Translations under genes and position numbers: made by a program
Part shown: positions 20,927 through 34,157 of the stretch, piece after piece
How positions within the stretch are numbered: position 1 is the first letter of the stretch
Layout of the letters: each line of letters starts with the position of its first letter
NCBI GenBank assembly: GCA_030278955.1
Contig: JAOANR010000010.1
Span: 19,746,444 to 19,810,443, forward strand
Origin: Hygrophila difformis
Lineage: Eukaryota; Streptophyta; Magnoliopsida; Lamiales; Acanthaceae
Direction: 5' to 3'
Length of the DNA: 64,000 bases
The notes under the pieces: generated by a model
Seen by the model: only the letters and a program-made list of their open reading frames with translations
Told to the model about the DNA's origin: nothing
Databases searched by the model: none

Positions 20927-21963
20927 GATCACAGGGGAGTTTTCTGAAACTTTCTTTTTCTTCTTTTTAATTGCAGTCTCTTTTTCTTTATTGCTTTCCT
21001 GTTTCCGTTTGTTCTGATATAACTTAGGATAGATTTAATATGAAGTTGTGTCATAGTATTGAATTTCAAGCTAAAAAAAAATAATAATAATGATAGTAAT
21101 AATAAACTCAGGGAGGCTAATAAACTGATAAAGGAATAGAAGATGAGTTTAAAAAGTGGTTCCTGTGGAGACATCTACTTTATAGATTTTCACTGCAAGC
21201 ATGAGCCGCTCTTGAAAACTGTTCCTAGCTGTAAGCTCTGAGATTGATTGATGTCATTACTGGATAAATAGTTTGAAGGTTTTGTGATGATATTAACCTT
21301 AGTGATTTGCATACCATAAACAATAACTGCACAAGGTTAAGAGGATTGATCTAATCTAGTCTCTCTTGGAAGATGAGTGTGCATATTGAGTAAAAAAAAA
21401 AAAAAAAGAGAAAAAGAGAGCAAGGGAAATTTTAGAAACAGACGTGGTAAAATAATGTGGATATAAGTAGCTGGCACAGCTGCCCCTCTGATTTATAAGT
21501 TGAAGAACTTTAAAAGAGCAGAATCAAGGGCAGGGGAGTTGAAGTTTCATCTGCAATGTCAGGTCATGCGACTCCTCCTAATAATGTGAAACCGAGCTAT
21601 TGAAAGCCACGGAAGGCCACCCCTTGATATAAAAAAAAAAGAGTGTGTATTTCATTTTAGAATACAAGATATGCACATGAGTTGGACAGGATTGAGCGTG
21701 AGAAGAGAAATCTGGCTAACTAAGGAGCAGAACAATAATTCACATAAGTGCAAATCACTTCTGTTAATGTTTCCATGAAATCTGGTGAATTTTAAGTCAG
21801 GTATGAAGCATCAATCAATTGAAAGAGCTGAGCTTGGGATAGTTGGAAAAGAGAAGGTAGTGATCCAGTGGAGTCTTACATGAACATCTTAATCTCAGAA
21901 GCCACTAATTGGACTTATTCTTTGAAACTTTACAAGTTTCATACCACTTGAGGACAAGTGTTT
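20927..21963 (+). other. 3' untranslated region of element A
   Basis: It is non-coding, with A-rich tracts near 21075 and 21394-21410 and another near 21632. It leads into the polypurine tract. CTTGAGGACAAGTGTTTCTAA just before the tract is of the type often seen before the 3' LTR in plant Ty3/gypsy elements. Confidence 0.65.
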
Positions 21964-21979
21964 CTAAATGTGAGGATGG
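21964..21979 (+). promoter_or_regulatory. Polypurine tract of element A
   Basis: CTAAATGTGAGGATGG lies directly before the LTR start TGATGACAG. It sets the left end of the 3' LTR by defining where plus-strand synthesis begins. Confidence 0.8.
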
Positions 21980-24900
21980 TGATGACAGCCTTTTGTGACT
22001 GTCATTTGCATCCAATTTAGTGTCTTAATGATGATCTTTTGCTCTTAATTCCATTGATTTTTGATGAATAATCATAGAGGATTAGAAAAGATGAAAGAAG
22101 AGTTAAGATTGCAAAGAAGTTGGAAATACATTGAAAATGGCTTGAAATTCTGAGTTTTCTTTGTAAGTCTCGCACACAATGTTTCTATTGAACTGATCCA
22201 CGCTTTGTCATGCAGAAGGAAGTTAAGCTGGAAAACAGCAGGAAGTGGAAAGGACATAGCGAGGAAAGAAAAGGAATGGTGCGAGGGCTTGTTTCCGAAA
22301 TCAGGAAAAGATTTAAGGAAAATGTGCAGATGCTGAAGTCCACGCGATGATGATTGACATCGCGAGGAAAGGAAGTTTGTGCAAGACGGAAGTTTTGTCC
22401 GACATGGCGAGAAGCAGAAAGAAACTGTGAGACCTCGCCTTGTCAAGAAAGATGATTACATTTCTGACTCTCGCTTTGAAGGAACTGGACAAAGTGAGAG
22501 GAGAGCTATTCTGATGCGAGCGGTTATCATCCAAGGCAGAAGCAGTTACAACGCCCATCTATAAATAAGACCCTTGGGGGAATCAGCTCAGCAGGCGGGA
22601 GATTGAAGAGAATAGCTCGATTTTACTCTCCAGTCCACTTTTTAGAATTTAGTAGGTAGGTTAGGATTTAATTTTCTCGGCAATTTACTTTGATGTTCTT
22701 CAGATTTGTAATTGGTTCTCGTAGAACTGTAATTCAATTTCGCAGTAGATTTCTTTAAGATTAGTTGTTAGATTAGCTAGAGGATACCCTGGGAGGAGCG
22801 TTGCTTTCGGATCGCTTGTTCATCCATCATGACGATCATCATCTAAACTCCGACTCGTTCGCTCATCTTTGCATTATTCTGATAGCAATCAGATTTCCAG
22901 GTGTATTCGTTTTTAATTCTTTGTTATTTGAGATACAGGAAGAATGATCGGTTATCAGATTGTGAATTTCTTATCTTTCTGGTTTCTATTTCCATTTCGT
23001 AATTCTGTTTCAGCAGAGTATAAACCTCAATTTCATCATTCAATCTGAATTTTGCATCATATCTTTAATGCGATTTTCGAAGATCATAACACTTCCACAT
23101 TTTTAATGCGCAAATTGTTCGTTCCAATTACGTAAGAAATTTGGATATTGTAACTGAGTTAGGTATGATCTGGCAGAATTATGAATTTATTCGATTTTTT
23201 TGTCAAAATTATGTTTACAGATGAGAACCATAGGGTTTAATGTTCAGAACTCTAAAAGGTTCCTAGAGACCCATGCAGTGTTAATCATCGCCTGATAATC
23301 TTTGAGAATCAATAGTTTTGAGTTCATGAACTTGGATGCAAAAGATTCTATGTTCATAATTTTCTAAACAGAAATTCCAGAAGGTAGTTATGGCAGTTAT
23401 AAATTCTGATCATTTACTTCGAATAAGGATATTCCCTCGCTTCATCCTAAAAGATGATGCGAGGAAATATCCAGATAGATCTATTATGACAAAGGCTATT
23501 CAAATACTCACGCGATGTCAATCTGACAAAGCGAGAGGATCAACCTATAATAGCAATAGACTTGATATCCATTTTTACTTCTTATACGTATATAACCCCT
23601 ATCTATAAGTAGGAATTGAGTACCTCGCCGCCTTCTTACAGAAACTATCGCGAGGCACTCAGTTCTTTGTATAAACAAAATCTGGGGAACATTCTTTGAA
23701 TATTAGCTCCCTCCACGCTGTACAGACATAGCGTGCGGAAAATTAGAATGTTCATAGTTTGAAACCCAAAATAGTTACTGCGAGCTATTTTGGACACTTA
23801 TTTTGCAGAGTTATTTCTCAAATTCTTTTTCTTGGGAAAGTTATTTCCTAATTCTGTCTAGTTTCCAATGTATATTTTGGAAGCATCCTTGCATTTTGAT
23901 TAGGAGGATTCAGAACCCCCAACGTCTCTTTATACATATAATACTATATATACATTTAATATTTTGGGATATTTCCCAGTATATGATGAGTAATCTTACT
24001 TCATGATTACAAATTTACAATTCATATGTGCAACACGTATTACTATTTACACTGGTACACTGAGAGAGATGATGATATAGGTTTTCTCAATCATTATTTA
24101 CTCAGGACTGATAAAGAACAAACTTGTTCTTCAGTTGGGCATTTAGTACCTGTCGTTTAAAAGGGAAAGATGTTTCAAGAACCATCTTTTGTCCTAAAAA
24201 TTAGTAGAGTATCAGGAAGATTAATTTCCGGGGTTCATGGTATTATAGTTATCACTATATGCTATGAGTAGGAGATTAAGTATTTCTGCTACAGTCTACT
24301 AATCCTGAGTCAAATCACGGATATTTGGAACTGTTCACAGAGATTTCTCGAGCTAAATCATTTATACAAATCTGAGTAGTCTGGATAAGTCAAGGAATTT
24401 GAATAGCAATTTCATCTTGATATACTTACAAGACTATTATTCCTTATGAATACTTGCAGGAATTACTCTGAGGAAATAAGTCCTATGAAAACATTGGATG
24501 ATAGATTTAAATATTAGCTTTTTCATTTGTTGTAGAGGACATCCAATACAGGATCATAAGATCAGTTTGATCAGGGTAATAAAAAGAACAACTTCAAGTT
24601 CGGACGAATGTAGTATGATTTAGAAGTGACCTCGAGTTGTCAAAGGCTTAATCTGAGTCTGAAAGGAAAAGATTAAGTGACAATTCTGAAAGCTTTTATC
24701 ACAGAAAGAGTCTGACAGATCATTCTGTGATGACAGTATTCCATGATTTCAGAGCTTAGAATGTCATGACACTGAATCATAAGTACCTGTCTTGGGAAGT
24801 GATTGAAGACATGAAGAATTGATTAAGTTGTGTAAAGGATTTTTCTATCTCAATGAACTTTCATTATGTTTTAGCCAATGAAGTATGATAATCTCACCAT

Positions 24901-25276
24901 ATGCCTATTTCATTTGATTTGGTCTGTAACATCTTAAACACGTGAATAAGATCATAATGTTCTACATCATTTTAATTGTTTTCTTTACTACATTTACAAC
25001 TTTAAGCATTTACATTTCAGTAGTATTCTTTAGTAATCATCATTACAACATCCTTAAATCAAGAATAGAGACAGATTCTAAAGCTAATAATTCTATTAAA
25101 ACACTTCTATCGTGTAACTCTCTTTTGAACGATCCCGACAATTAAAATAAATATTGCAGCTTGATACCGTACGCTTTCGGTAGGAAAAACTAGGCAAGCT
25201 TTTTAACAGCCCTATAGGAATTATAGTGTAAAGGCTGTCGGGGGGCACTGACCGGGGTTTCACCTCAAAAGCTTCA
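21980..25276 (+). repeat. 3' LTR of element A (full, 3297 bp)
   Basis: It starts TGATGACAG and ends AAGCTTCA. Its last 1.2 kb match the left LTR. TATAAATA at 22560-22567 marks the promoter. Degenerate CGCTTTGT/ACAAAGCG and CTCGC/GCGAG inverted repeats occur upstream of it (22198-22515) and again at 23433-23660. CCGTACGCTTTCGG at 25167-25180 is the block shared with other LTRs. Small ORFs inside (for example 24942-25145) are not supported as genes. BD LTR resumes at 25277. Confidence 0.88.
22560..22567 (+). promoter_or_regulatory. LTR TATA box of element A
   Basis: TATAAATA followed by AGACCC lies 580 bases into the 3' LTR, just after the inverted-repeat cluster. The equivalent box of the 5' LTR is lost in the gap. 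Confidence 0.65.
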
Positions 25277-27828
25277 CAATACCAAAAAACATTTTCTTAA
25301 TCATGTTTACCTTCCCTTTCATTGTGTGTATGAATGGGTAATAAGAAATATCACAGATCAATGTTGGCGAAAAGGTCCCTTCACCGGGATAACGATTAGC
25401 TCGTATTCTGTGTATTAATTATTACTCGTTATTTTGCATGGTCTGATTAGTGGTTGGTGGAAGCTACAGCGAAAAGGTCTCTTCATGGAGATAACGATTA
25501 GTCACTCAGCCAACTCCTAATCAGATACAGTTTTCTTTTCTTTACCTTAATTTCAAACCTGAATCTAGAATTGTATTAATTATAGATGATATATGCCAAT
25601 ATCATCTATTAATTACTGCAATAATAGAACATGTGGGTTTTCATCCAGATTCACAGACAATGAAGTCTAAGATGGCGGCGGCAACTGTCATTTAAGGCAT
25701 TCTACTGTCTAAAAATCATTCCATCAGGAGTACTTGGGACCCGGACAGCAGATGTTTGCAGTTCGGATAACCCCAATTATTTCTGGCATTCTCTTTAGCC
25801 AACTTCTTATCTCAGGCTAATCCATCTTTGTGTATCAAATTCTGTCTAACCCCACCATATATTTTGGGGTATTTTATTTTACTTTCTCATATACATGTAT
25901 GCATGATATTATTATGTAGATGTTGTGGTCATTATTATTTTGGGGATCCTTCCCCTTGGACATAGAAGTCTTGATTTAAATCAGATGTTGCATAATAAAT
26001 TTCCGACAAAAAAATTCCTTTATAAAATCCGGATCTACGTAAGGGATAATTTCACAGTTATGACTAACTCATATTCCACTGGGGGTTGATTTTGAGAACT
26101 TAGAAGCAGAGTCAGCGATTAGGTCTCTCCTAGACTGAAAGGATCTGTGTTTTAATTGAGAGTTTAGTACCTGTTTAGGGAATGATTTTCAAATATCTTT
26201 TTGCTTCTCAAAATTGTTGTGCGTTGGAAATCTTGTATTAAGTATTGCATCGAATCAGTGTCCACTTGGATTCGGATAAGATGTGATAATTAATATTAGA
26301 GGAACAACATATAGGCCTTGGTTAATTTCTAAGGTAAGGTAGAGTATTCTTTCAACTACTATCTTCTCTCACCAAAGCCTAAAATTAAGTCTTGAGTGAG
26401 TACATTCGGAATAAACCTTCATAGGTCTGTTCCACTCATGTGTGTATCTCATAACTAACCGAATGTTATAAGCCCTGTGGCTTACTGATATTTGGGAAGT
26501 TCTAAATCTGCATCTGGTCACCAAGACCAGGGACTCTTTTATACTAACGGATTGTGATTATCTTTTAAGACTTCCGAGTGATAGGTTTTTAAATGCTTTC
26601 TTTACTGCTTTCTTTACCGCTTCCTTTAAAATGCTTTCATAGAGGTCACTCGGAAGAATTAGAGATGTGTCTGCCGGTTGTAAGGTTTAAGAGTTATGGA
26701 TTAGTTCGGGGTTAGATTTGGACTTTGGGTGTGACAAGGGGGACGATAGGAGTACTTGGCATATCAACTAATGATATGTTAGGTTTTGCTTGTCCACCAC
26801 ATATGACTAACATACTCTTGCAAGGCATTGCAAGGGGAGTTATTAATCTGTGGTATATTAGAAGTTGAGGTCTTAAGAGCATGTAAATTCTCACTGTAAG
26901 TACCTGTCTGTTAAAGGGAACATAGTGCAGAAAGCATGAGAGTTAGCTAACTGACGAATTACCCTAATCGAAGATCTGTGTATTAAAATGGAAGTTTAAT
27001 TGTGTTTCATCTGAATCTTGTCCAATCTTTATTATTTTCTCCATGTCCCTTCTGTCACATTTTAATTCGCTTTCGTAGAGTAATTTTATTCGCTTTCCTA
27101 GCATAATTCTTATCGCTTTCTTAGAATAGATTTAATCGCTTTTTAAACTAAATTTACCATGCTTTGTAGAATAATTTTACTGCTTTCATAGTTTAGTTTA
27201 AATTGTTGTCAAGTAGTTGTTAGAAATCATTGCAAATCTTGAATCGAGTAACCGAGTGGAAAATCTTAGTAAACGATGTTGGTCTTGCTTCTATCGCACA
27301 TCCTCCAGTGAACGATCCGGTCGTACTATAAATTACTGCAATTTTTGACACCGTGCGCTTTCGGGGGCACAGTTTCTTAACACGAGTAATAAAAACGTGA
27401 CAACCTATAATATATCCCTAATCCCAACTCCATCTTCATAAATTGGTTTCACTGAATAAAATTGGAACCCAGGATTATGATTTTCCAGAAAATACTCATA
27501 TAGTGGGAATGTGTTAAAAGTTTCATGGCAAGGATCTTCATGACATGAAACTATGATAAGTTTCATGATGCAAATTACCGGGGACCTTCAGTGTGACAGA
27601 CTGAAGGTCAAGATTGAACTATCTATCCCGGCTGCACCGTGAAAGTTGTCAAAAGTTTCATGCCGGGGAGGACCACAGCGCCGTTTGAAATCAGAGTACC
27701 CCGCATGAGTAATAAAAAGTGAAATATATCCTTAAACCCCTTCCCCACGAATCATAACTCTTTTCTTTTAATAAATTTAACTTGGGATATTTTAGAAAAG
27801 CTCGTGTAGGAAATTGTCAAAAGTTTCA
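25277..27828 (+). repeat. 3' portion of the BD 5' LTR
   Basis: It matches, with divergence, the reverse complement of element C's LTR from about 31822 down to 29245 and ends AAGTTTCA directly before a primer site. Element A is inserted just upstream, at CAATA. It contains CCGTGCGCTTTCGG (27351-27364) and several degenerate copies of the LTR end/primer junction (near 27525, 27560, 27655). No gene is seen in this 2.5 kb. Confidence 0.85.
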
Positions 27829-27846
27829 TGGCGCCGTTGCCGGGGA
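27829..27846 (+). promoter_or_regulatory. Primer binding site of element BD
   Basis: TGGCGCCGTTGCCGGGGA directly follows the LTR end; tRNA-Asp type. A degenerate relative (ATGCCGGGGAGGACC) lies inside the LTR about 165 bases upstream. Confidence 0.9.
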
Positions 27847-27974
27847 GGATGCAGCGTCGTTTATTAAGGGAACTACACTCCTGATTTACTCATAGATAGT
27901 TTTTGTATATAATCCCGAATCATTACTAACCTGGGGGTTGTGCAGGTGTTGTCAAATCTTGATATAAACTGCTT

Positions 27975-29244
27975 ATGCAAAGGAGAAAGGCCACATTGCC
28001 TCTGCTACCGTTCGATCTAGAAATAGAAAGGACCGCTCGCCAACTGAGGGCGCAAGCCAGACGAAGGAAAGAGCAGGAAGCCCGGACTCGTACCTCACCC
28101 GAAACCACAAGCAGTGAAATATCCGATATGGCAGAGAACCAAGACATTCCCCCGATCTTACCATTAGATCAACCACCCAATAATCCTGGTAATGGAGCTG
28201 ATGGGGGTATGGTAGAACACCCGAATCGTGCAAACAAGGAGGAAGATCTACCTAATCCAAATCAGCAACAGTATCAGCAGTTCCACCAACAACCACCACC
28301 CCCTAACCAATACAACCAACAAAACCAAAATATGCCAAACCAGCAATACCAGAATCAAGCCTTCAATCAGGACCAATTCCAAAACAACCCGCATGATCCC
28401 GATAATATTTTTCAACAGAATCCCAACTACCAGTATCAAAACCAAGCAGAGCAAGGAAATCAACAGCAGCAAGCAGCAGCTGATTTTATGCAGCCCATCG
28501 TGGAGCCCTATTTGGATAGGCCTGGGAGAGCACAATTCCCTGCACGCAATTTTGAGCTCAAACCGGCACTCATCAACTTGGTGCAGAACAACCAATTTTG
28601 CGGTGCAAATCATGAAGATCCCCATGATCATCTCCAAACCTTCTTGGAGCTCTGCGACACAATAAAAAATCAGGGAGTCTCACCTGATGCTATAAGACTA
28701 ATGTTGTTTCCCTTTTCTTTGTTTAGTGGTGCCAGGGATTGGTATAAATCATTGCCCATAAATCAGAGGAGTACCTGGGCAGATTTGGTGAGGAGTTTTC
28801 TGTTAAAGTATTTTCCTGAATCTAAGATAGAAGAGGGACGAGAGAAAATTGGAGAATTCAAGATGAAGCCGGACGAGTCATTGTATGACGCAAAGGAAAG
28901 ATTCGCCAGCCTTTTGAGGCGATGCCCCCAACACGGATACCAACCGTGGGAGCAACTGAGGAAATTCTATGGAGGACTCACCCATCCATGGAGAACGATG
29001 TTGGACGCTGCAGGCGGAAGACATTTACTCCATTTGCCCATGGATCAAGCCTGGGAAAAGATTGAGACAATGTCTGTCAACAGATCTGTGTTGAACAGCA
29101 ATGACAAGAAGGCGGACCCTCCTAGAAAAGTTTTTGCTGTAAGTGAAGGAAAAACAGATTTCGAAAAATTGCAGGAACAGGTAGCTGCGATACAGCTAGG
29201 ACAGGAGAAAGGAAGGGGAGCAGGTACTTCTCAGGCAGGAGCCT
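27975..29244 (+). CDS. gag: gag of element BD, first part, interrupted by element C
   Basis: The ATG at 27975 opens Gag with a basic start like C's. A long N/Q-rich stretch is at about residues 95-170. The capsid core of Retrotrans_gag type is at about 243-355 (LMLFPFSLFSGARDWYK, KYFPESKIEEGREK, CPQHGY, FYGGLTHPWRTML). Just after the AAIQL segment the sequence passes into the end of element C's LTR at 29245, so the last codons of the open frame to 29291 are foreign. The remaining Gag, including the zinc knuckle, resumes at 58151 beyond the target duplication. The interrupted gene cannot make full Gag. Confidence 0.9.
29240..29244. repeat. Target site duplication of element C (left copy)
   Basis: AGCCT is repeated at 58146-58150 on the other side of element C. 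Both copies lie inside the same gag gene, so the insertion site is certain. Confidence 0.9.
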
Positions 29245-31965
29245 TGAAACTTTTGCACCCGTTTCCAGCTTCATGGTGCAGCCGGGGGTAAATAATTCAA
29301 TCTTTCCAGACACCATTGTTCAATAATAAAGTATTATTTATTACAACTGTCTGCATTTCCCCGGCAACGGCACCATGAAACTTTTGACGAGTTTCATTAA
29401 CACGAGTAATTTTTTGAAATCTCAAGTGTGGATTTATTAAATGAAAAGAGTTATGATGTAGGGAAGGGGTTTAAGGATATGTTATGATTTCCCTTTTTAT
29501 TACTCATGTGGGGTTCAAACGGCGCTGTGGTCCTTCCCGCCATGAAACTTTTGACAAATATCACGGTGCAACCGGGATGGACCTTCAGTCTGTCACACTG
29601 AAAGTCCCTGGTATCTGCACCATGATGCTTCTCTTAATTTCATGTCAAGAAGATACCTGCCATGAAATTCTTGAATATCTTCCCACTGTATGAGTATTTT
29701 CCCAAAATGTTGCTTTTATTTTACTCGTGTCAAGAAACTGTGCTCCCGAAAGCGCACGGAGTCAAAAATTGCAGTAATTTATAGTAAGTACCGGATCGTT
29801 CACTGGAGGATGTGCGATGGAAGCAGGGCCCACGTCGTTTACTAAGATTTTCCACTCGGTTATTCGTTTCAAGTTTTGCATGGTTTTCTAACAACTACTT
29901 GACATAAATTAAACCAGATCATGAAAGCAGTAAAAATTATTCTACAAAGCATGGTAAACTAGGTCGAAGAAAGCAATTAAATCTATACTACGAAAGCAAT
30001 ATAAAATTATGCTACACTATCTAGAAAGCAAGTTTAAATATGACAGAAGGGACAGGGAGGGAATAATGAAGATTGGACAAGATTCAGATGAAACGCAATT
30101 AAACTTCCATTTTTATACACAGATCTTAGCTTGGGATAATCCTCTAGTTAGCTAACTCTCATGCTTTCTACACCATGTTCCCTTTAACAGACAGGTACTT
30201 ATGGTGAGAATTTACATGCTCTTAAGACAACAATTTCTAAGATACCACAGACTTATAACTCCCTCCACAGGCCTTGTGAAGTTACATTACATATCTGTGG
30301 TGGACAAGCAACACCTAACATATCATTAGTTGACATGCCAAGTACTCCTATCATTCCCCCATGTCACACCCAAAGTTTCAAATCAAGCCCCAAACCATTC
30401 CATAACTCTCAAACCTTTTAACAGATGGACAGCCCCTAATTCTTCCGAGTGACCTCTATGAAAGCATCTAAGGAAAGCAGTAAGAAAGCTGTAAAGAAAG
30501 CATTTAAATTTATCACTCGGAATCGTTAAAAACGTCTCTTTCCGTTAGTATAAAAGAGCCCCTGGTCTTGGTGACCAGATGCAGATCAAGAACCCCCGAG
30601 ATATCAATAAGCCACAGGGCTTACAACATCTGGGTAGTTATGAGATACAAACTAAATGAAACAGATCCATAAATGAACCTATTCCGGATGTACTCACTCA
30701 AGACTCAATTCTAGACTTTGGCAGAAGAAGATAGTAGTCGAAGGAATACTCGACCTTATCTTATAAATTCACCAAGGCCTATATGTTGTTCCTCTAGTAT
30801 TATTTATCACATCTCATCTACACCCAAGTGGATATTGACTTAATGCGATATCTAATATCAGATTTCCAACACACAGAAATTTTGAGAAGCAAATGAGTAT
30901 TTGAAAATCATTCCCTAAACAGGTACTGGACTCTCAATCAAAACACAGATCCTTTCAGTCTAGACGAGACCTAATCGCTGACTCTGCTTCTAAGCTCTCA
31001 AAATCAACCCCCAGTGGAATATGAATTAGTCATAACTGTTGAATTTATCCCTTACTCAGATCCGGATTTTACAAAGGAATTTTTATTGGAAATTTATTAT
31101 GCGGCATCTGATTTACATCAAGACTTCTGTGTCCAAGGGGAAGGATCCCCAAAATAGCAATAAGACCAGAACATCTACATAATATTATCATGCATACAAG
31201 TATATGAAAAGGAAAATAAAATACCCCAAAATATATGGTGGGGTTAGACAGAATGCGATACACAAGATGGATTAGCCTGAGATGAGAAGAAATCGGCTAA
31301 AAAGAGTGCCAGAGATAGTTGGGGTTTTCCGGACTGCAAACATCTGCTGTCCGGTTCCCAATTATCCAAGATGATTGATTTTAGACAGAAAGAATTCCAA
31401 ACAACGGTGACCGCCGTCATTTAGTTTTCTTTTGTCTGTGAGTGGAAGAAAAACCCACATATTTCTTGCTGTAATATGTCTTAACTGATGTTGGTCGGCA
31501 TTAGTTAATACTATTGCAACTTGAATTCAGGTTGAGAAATTAAGATAAAGAAAATTAAAACTGTATCTGATTAGGAATTGGCTGAGTGACTAATCGAAAT
31601 TCTTAGTGAAGAGAACGCTCGCCGAAGCTTCCACCAACCACTAACCAGATCATGCAAAATAACAGATAATGATTGACACATAGAAGACGGGTTAGTCGAT
31701 ATCCCTGTGAATGGACCTTTCACCAACATTAATCTGTGTGTTTCTCATTATCCGTTCATACACACAATGAAAGAGAAAATATAAAAGTAAGAAAATATTT
31801 TTGGTATTGTGTGGGTGTTAAGCACACAATAGGTGGACACTAATGGGTTGAAATGTGTAATGGATGGAAATCAGATGAATTTGGCCTAGGCCCAATACAC
31901 CCATGCAACTTACACAAATCATGGAAGAAAATGTTTTTGGAGTTTTCAAAATAGAAGGGATAGTT

Positions 31966-32426
31966 CAATTCGAATTATTGGGGTAATTCGAATTGAGAAT
32001 GCATGAAGAATGAAGTATGATCTTACCCAATTAATCCTTGCAAAGGAGTGAGATATCATCTAATTCGAATTGTTGAGCAATTCGAATTAATTCGAATTGG
32101 ACAACTCGAATTGATGAAGTCCTTTCCTTGCTCAAAATTGACTAAGGCATATACCTCAAGGGGAAGGTGAATTCGAATTGTCCAGCAATTCGAATTAATT
32201 CGAATTGGGCAATTCGAATTGGTTGGGGGTAGAAAATAAACTAAGGCATGAGTGGGTGGCAATGGATACAATGTGGTTTTCAAGCCAATTCGAATTGTTG
32301 AGCAATTCGAATTAATTCGAACTGGATAATTCGAATTGGTTGGAAACCACATGAAGAGATTTTTGGGTGTGCAATTCGAATTTCTTAGGCAATTCGAGAT
32401 AATTCGAATTGCCTCAATTCGAATTA
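31966..32426. repeat. Palindrome array 1 of C LTR, AATTCGAATT type
   Basis: Units are built around the perfect 20-bp palindrome AATTCGAATTAATTCGAATT flanked by single AATTCGAATT half-sites. At least three core units occur, near 32078, 32184 and 32302, plus a variant near 32372. The same array is at 55998-56458 in the other LTR. Confidence 0.9.
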
Positions 32427-33293
32427 CACAGTTTCAAACAACAACAATTTTTGTTCTCACAAGTATGGGTTAGGTGAACACTGTACTGTAATGATGGGTT
32501 TAGATTTACTAAATCCCTCATCTCACATCAATGTCATTTCACAGCCACCCTAGTGAGATTTTCAAGAAATAAACAAACACATGTCCAGTGGGTATTTGCA
32601 AAATTCAAAACCTATTGCTACAAACAAGGGATCAAAGATCAAAGAGCCTAAAACATCTAGTTATCTAAGAACTGCATGAATAAACTAAGAACACTCAAGT
32701 TATCTAAGGTAGCATGAAATAAGATTAGGGCAGGAAGAATAAAACCTAAATATGAATTTTAACAACCCATAAAAACATCTAAAACCTAAGAACACTTATT
32801 TGAAGCTCTAAGGCACAAAATCAAGCCAAAAACCCACCAAACATGCATTTATTAAGTTTGAATGTCAACTAGGACATAATAAATGTAACCTAGTTGAAAC
32901 AAACAAACATACTAAGCATTTATTTCTAGAGAAACCATTAAAGAGTGCCAACACACATGAATAAAACCATTTCTGGAAATTTTCTTTGTATTGACACTTT
33001 GGAAGCAAAATAAAGACCCCAAAACCATCATTAGGTTGAAGGTAGGGTTTATTCTAACTAGAAAGCATGTAAAAATATGGAAAATGGCTACTCTAAGGGT
33101 TACACAAACTGCTTCTACACTAAACTAAGATCAAAGCATGTAAAGATTACACTACTTGCAAGAAAAATAAACTAAACTAAACTAAACTACCTACCTAACC
33201 CTTAAGGGGTGTGGAACCTCCTGCTGTTCTTTTTGTCCCAAGCTGCTTTTTGGCCAAAATTCTTGATCTCCTGATTCTATTGTGGAAGGTCTG

Positions 33294-33301
33294 CTTTTAT
33301 A
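33294..33301 (-). promoter_or_regulatory. LTR TATA box of element C (3' LTR copy)
   Basis: TATAAAAG on the - strand, downstream of the proximal palindrome array in the direction of transcription. The 5' LTR copy is at 57333-57326. Confidence 0.65.
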
Positions 33302-33367
33302 GATAAATTTCGAAACCCTAGGCCCACCAGTGTTGTGCTCATATTCCACAGCTTCCTTTGAGTGAAG

Positions 33368-33804
33368 TTCGAATTATCTCAATCAATTCGAATTAATTCG
33401 AATTGTGAGATCTCTTCCTTGAGCTGGGATTGTGGCCTTTAGTCATCAATTCGAATTGTTGTGAAGAATTCGAATTGATCTTTTCTCGAATTGGATGAGG
33501 GTTTCTGCTTGGCTTCCTTGCATTTGTGGCAATTCGAATTGTTTGTGCCAATTCGAATTAATTCGAATTGGACAATTCGAATTGCACTCCTTCTTCTTGC
33601 CCTTGGGTCTCTTCTCTCTTCATTCCCTAATTCGAATTAATTCGAACTTGAACAATTCGAATTAGGCTTCTGCATCCCTTCCAACACTTAACCATTTCTT
33701 TGTTCTCTTCAGCAATTCGAATTGTGTGCAATTCGAATTAATTCGAATTGCACAATTCGAATTGTGTGCAATTCGAATTAATTCGAATTGCACAATTCGA
33801 ATTG
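33368..33804. repeat. Palindrome array 2 of C LTR, AATTCGAATT type
   Basis: Core palindromes lie near 33385, 33550, 33632, 33735 and 33775, with many single half-sites. The array lies directly upstream of the TATA box in the - direction. The other LTR has it at 57400-57813 with one unit fewer. Confidence 0.9.
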
Positions 33805-34142
33805 TGCTTCAACACTTAACCAAATTTCAGTTGTGGGATTTTTGATCTTTTTCCCATCTTTTTGGATTTTTGTAGGCTCTTTTATTCTTTTGCCCATCTT
33901 TTCATTCCTTTTTCTTTTCTTTTTTTTTTTTCCTTTTTTCATGTTTTTGGATTTTTCTAACACAAATACAATTAAAATTGCATATTTTGTGTCTTTTTGT
34001 TACCGGCTCAATGTTTTTACAAACTAGCATTAATCTGTCAAATTCAACTGCTTTCTTATTACAATAAGATGGAAACAGATCAAAATGTCCGTCTCAGACA
34101 CGGAAATGGATTGGAAATAATGGACAATTTTGGCCATTATCA

Positions 34143-34157
34143 ACATCCTCACATTTA
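34143..34157 (-). promoter_or_regulatory. Polypurine tract of element C
   Basis: On the - strand TAAATGTGAGGATGT precedes the LTR start TGATAATGG. It is identical to the tract at 621-635. Confidence 0.85.

Larger units (their letters stand above)
2318..25276 (+). mobile_element. Element A: giant Athila-like Ty3/gypsy retrotransposon carrying five F-box genes
   Basis: Element A is bounded by LTR sequence at 2318-3553 (5' LTR, its first part lost in the gap) and 21980-25276 (3' LTR). It has a tRNA-Asp-type primer site at 3554 and a polypurine tract ending at 21979. The internal region is 18,426 bp, so a full copy would be about 25 kb. Order: gag, protease, RT, RNase H, integrase, promoter tract, five F-box genes, two hairpin polypurine motifs, a second ORF set, 3' untranslated region. 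The right end joins BD LTR at CAATA; the left target duplication is hidden by the gap. Gag-pol carries frameshifts. Confidence 0.88.
29245..34142 (-). repeat. 3' LTR of element C
   Basis: 4898 bp; on the - strand it begins TGATAATGGCC and ends AGTTTCA. It is colinear with 53274-58145. It holds two palindrome arrays (31966-32426 and 33368-33804), a TATA box at 33301-33294 and the shared CCGTGCGCTTTCGG block at 29759-29746. Near its end it carries an internal primer-site-like copy with one change (TGGTGCCG, near 29378). The ORFs seen inside are low-complexity or repeat translations. Confidence 0.92.

Noticed and set aside
24942..25145. Small hydrophobic ORF in A's LTR, also at 3217-3402
   Set aside because: Its two copies differ by frameshifts, it lies in LTR sequence, and it has no recognisable domain.
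32056..32352. 98-codon - strand ORF in the C LTR with repeated CPIRINSNC units
   Set aside because: It is a translation of the AATTCGAATT palindrome array; the identical copy at 56088-56384 reflects LTR identity.
31966..33804. Palindromes as transcription terminators or microRNA precursors
   Set aside because: They are multiple, lie upstream of a TATA box and are spaced as arrays; the stems are too short and too AT-rich to call precursors without small-RNA data.
33778..34027. Lysine-rich or phenylalanine-rich ORFs near 33800-34020 and 57790-58070
   Set aside because: They arise from a T-rich/A-rich low-complexity tract in the C LTRs.
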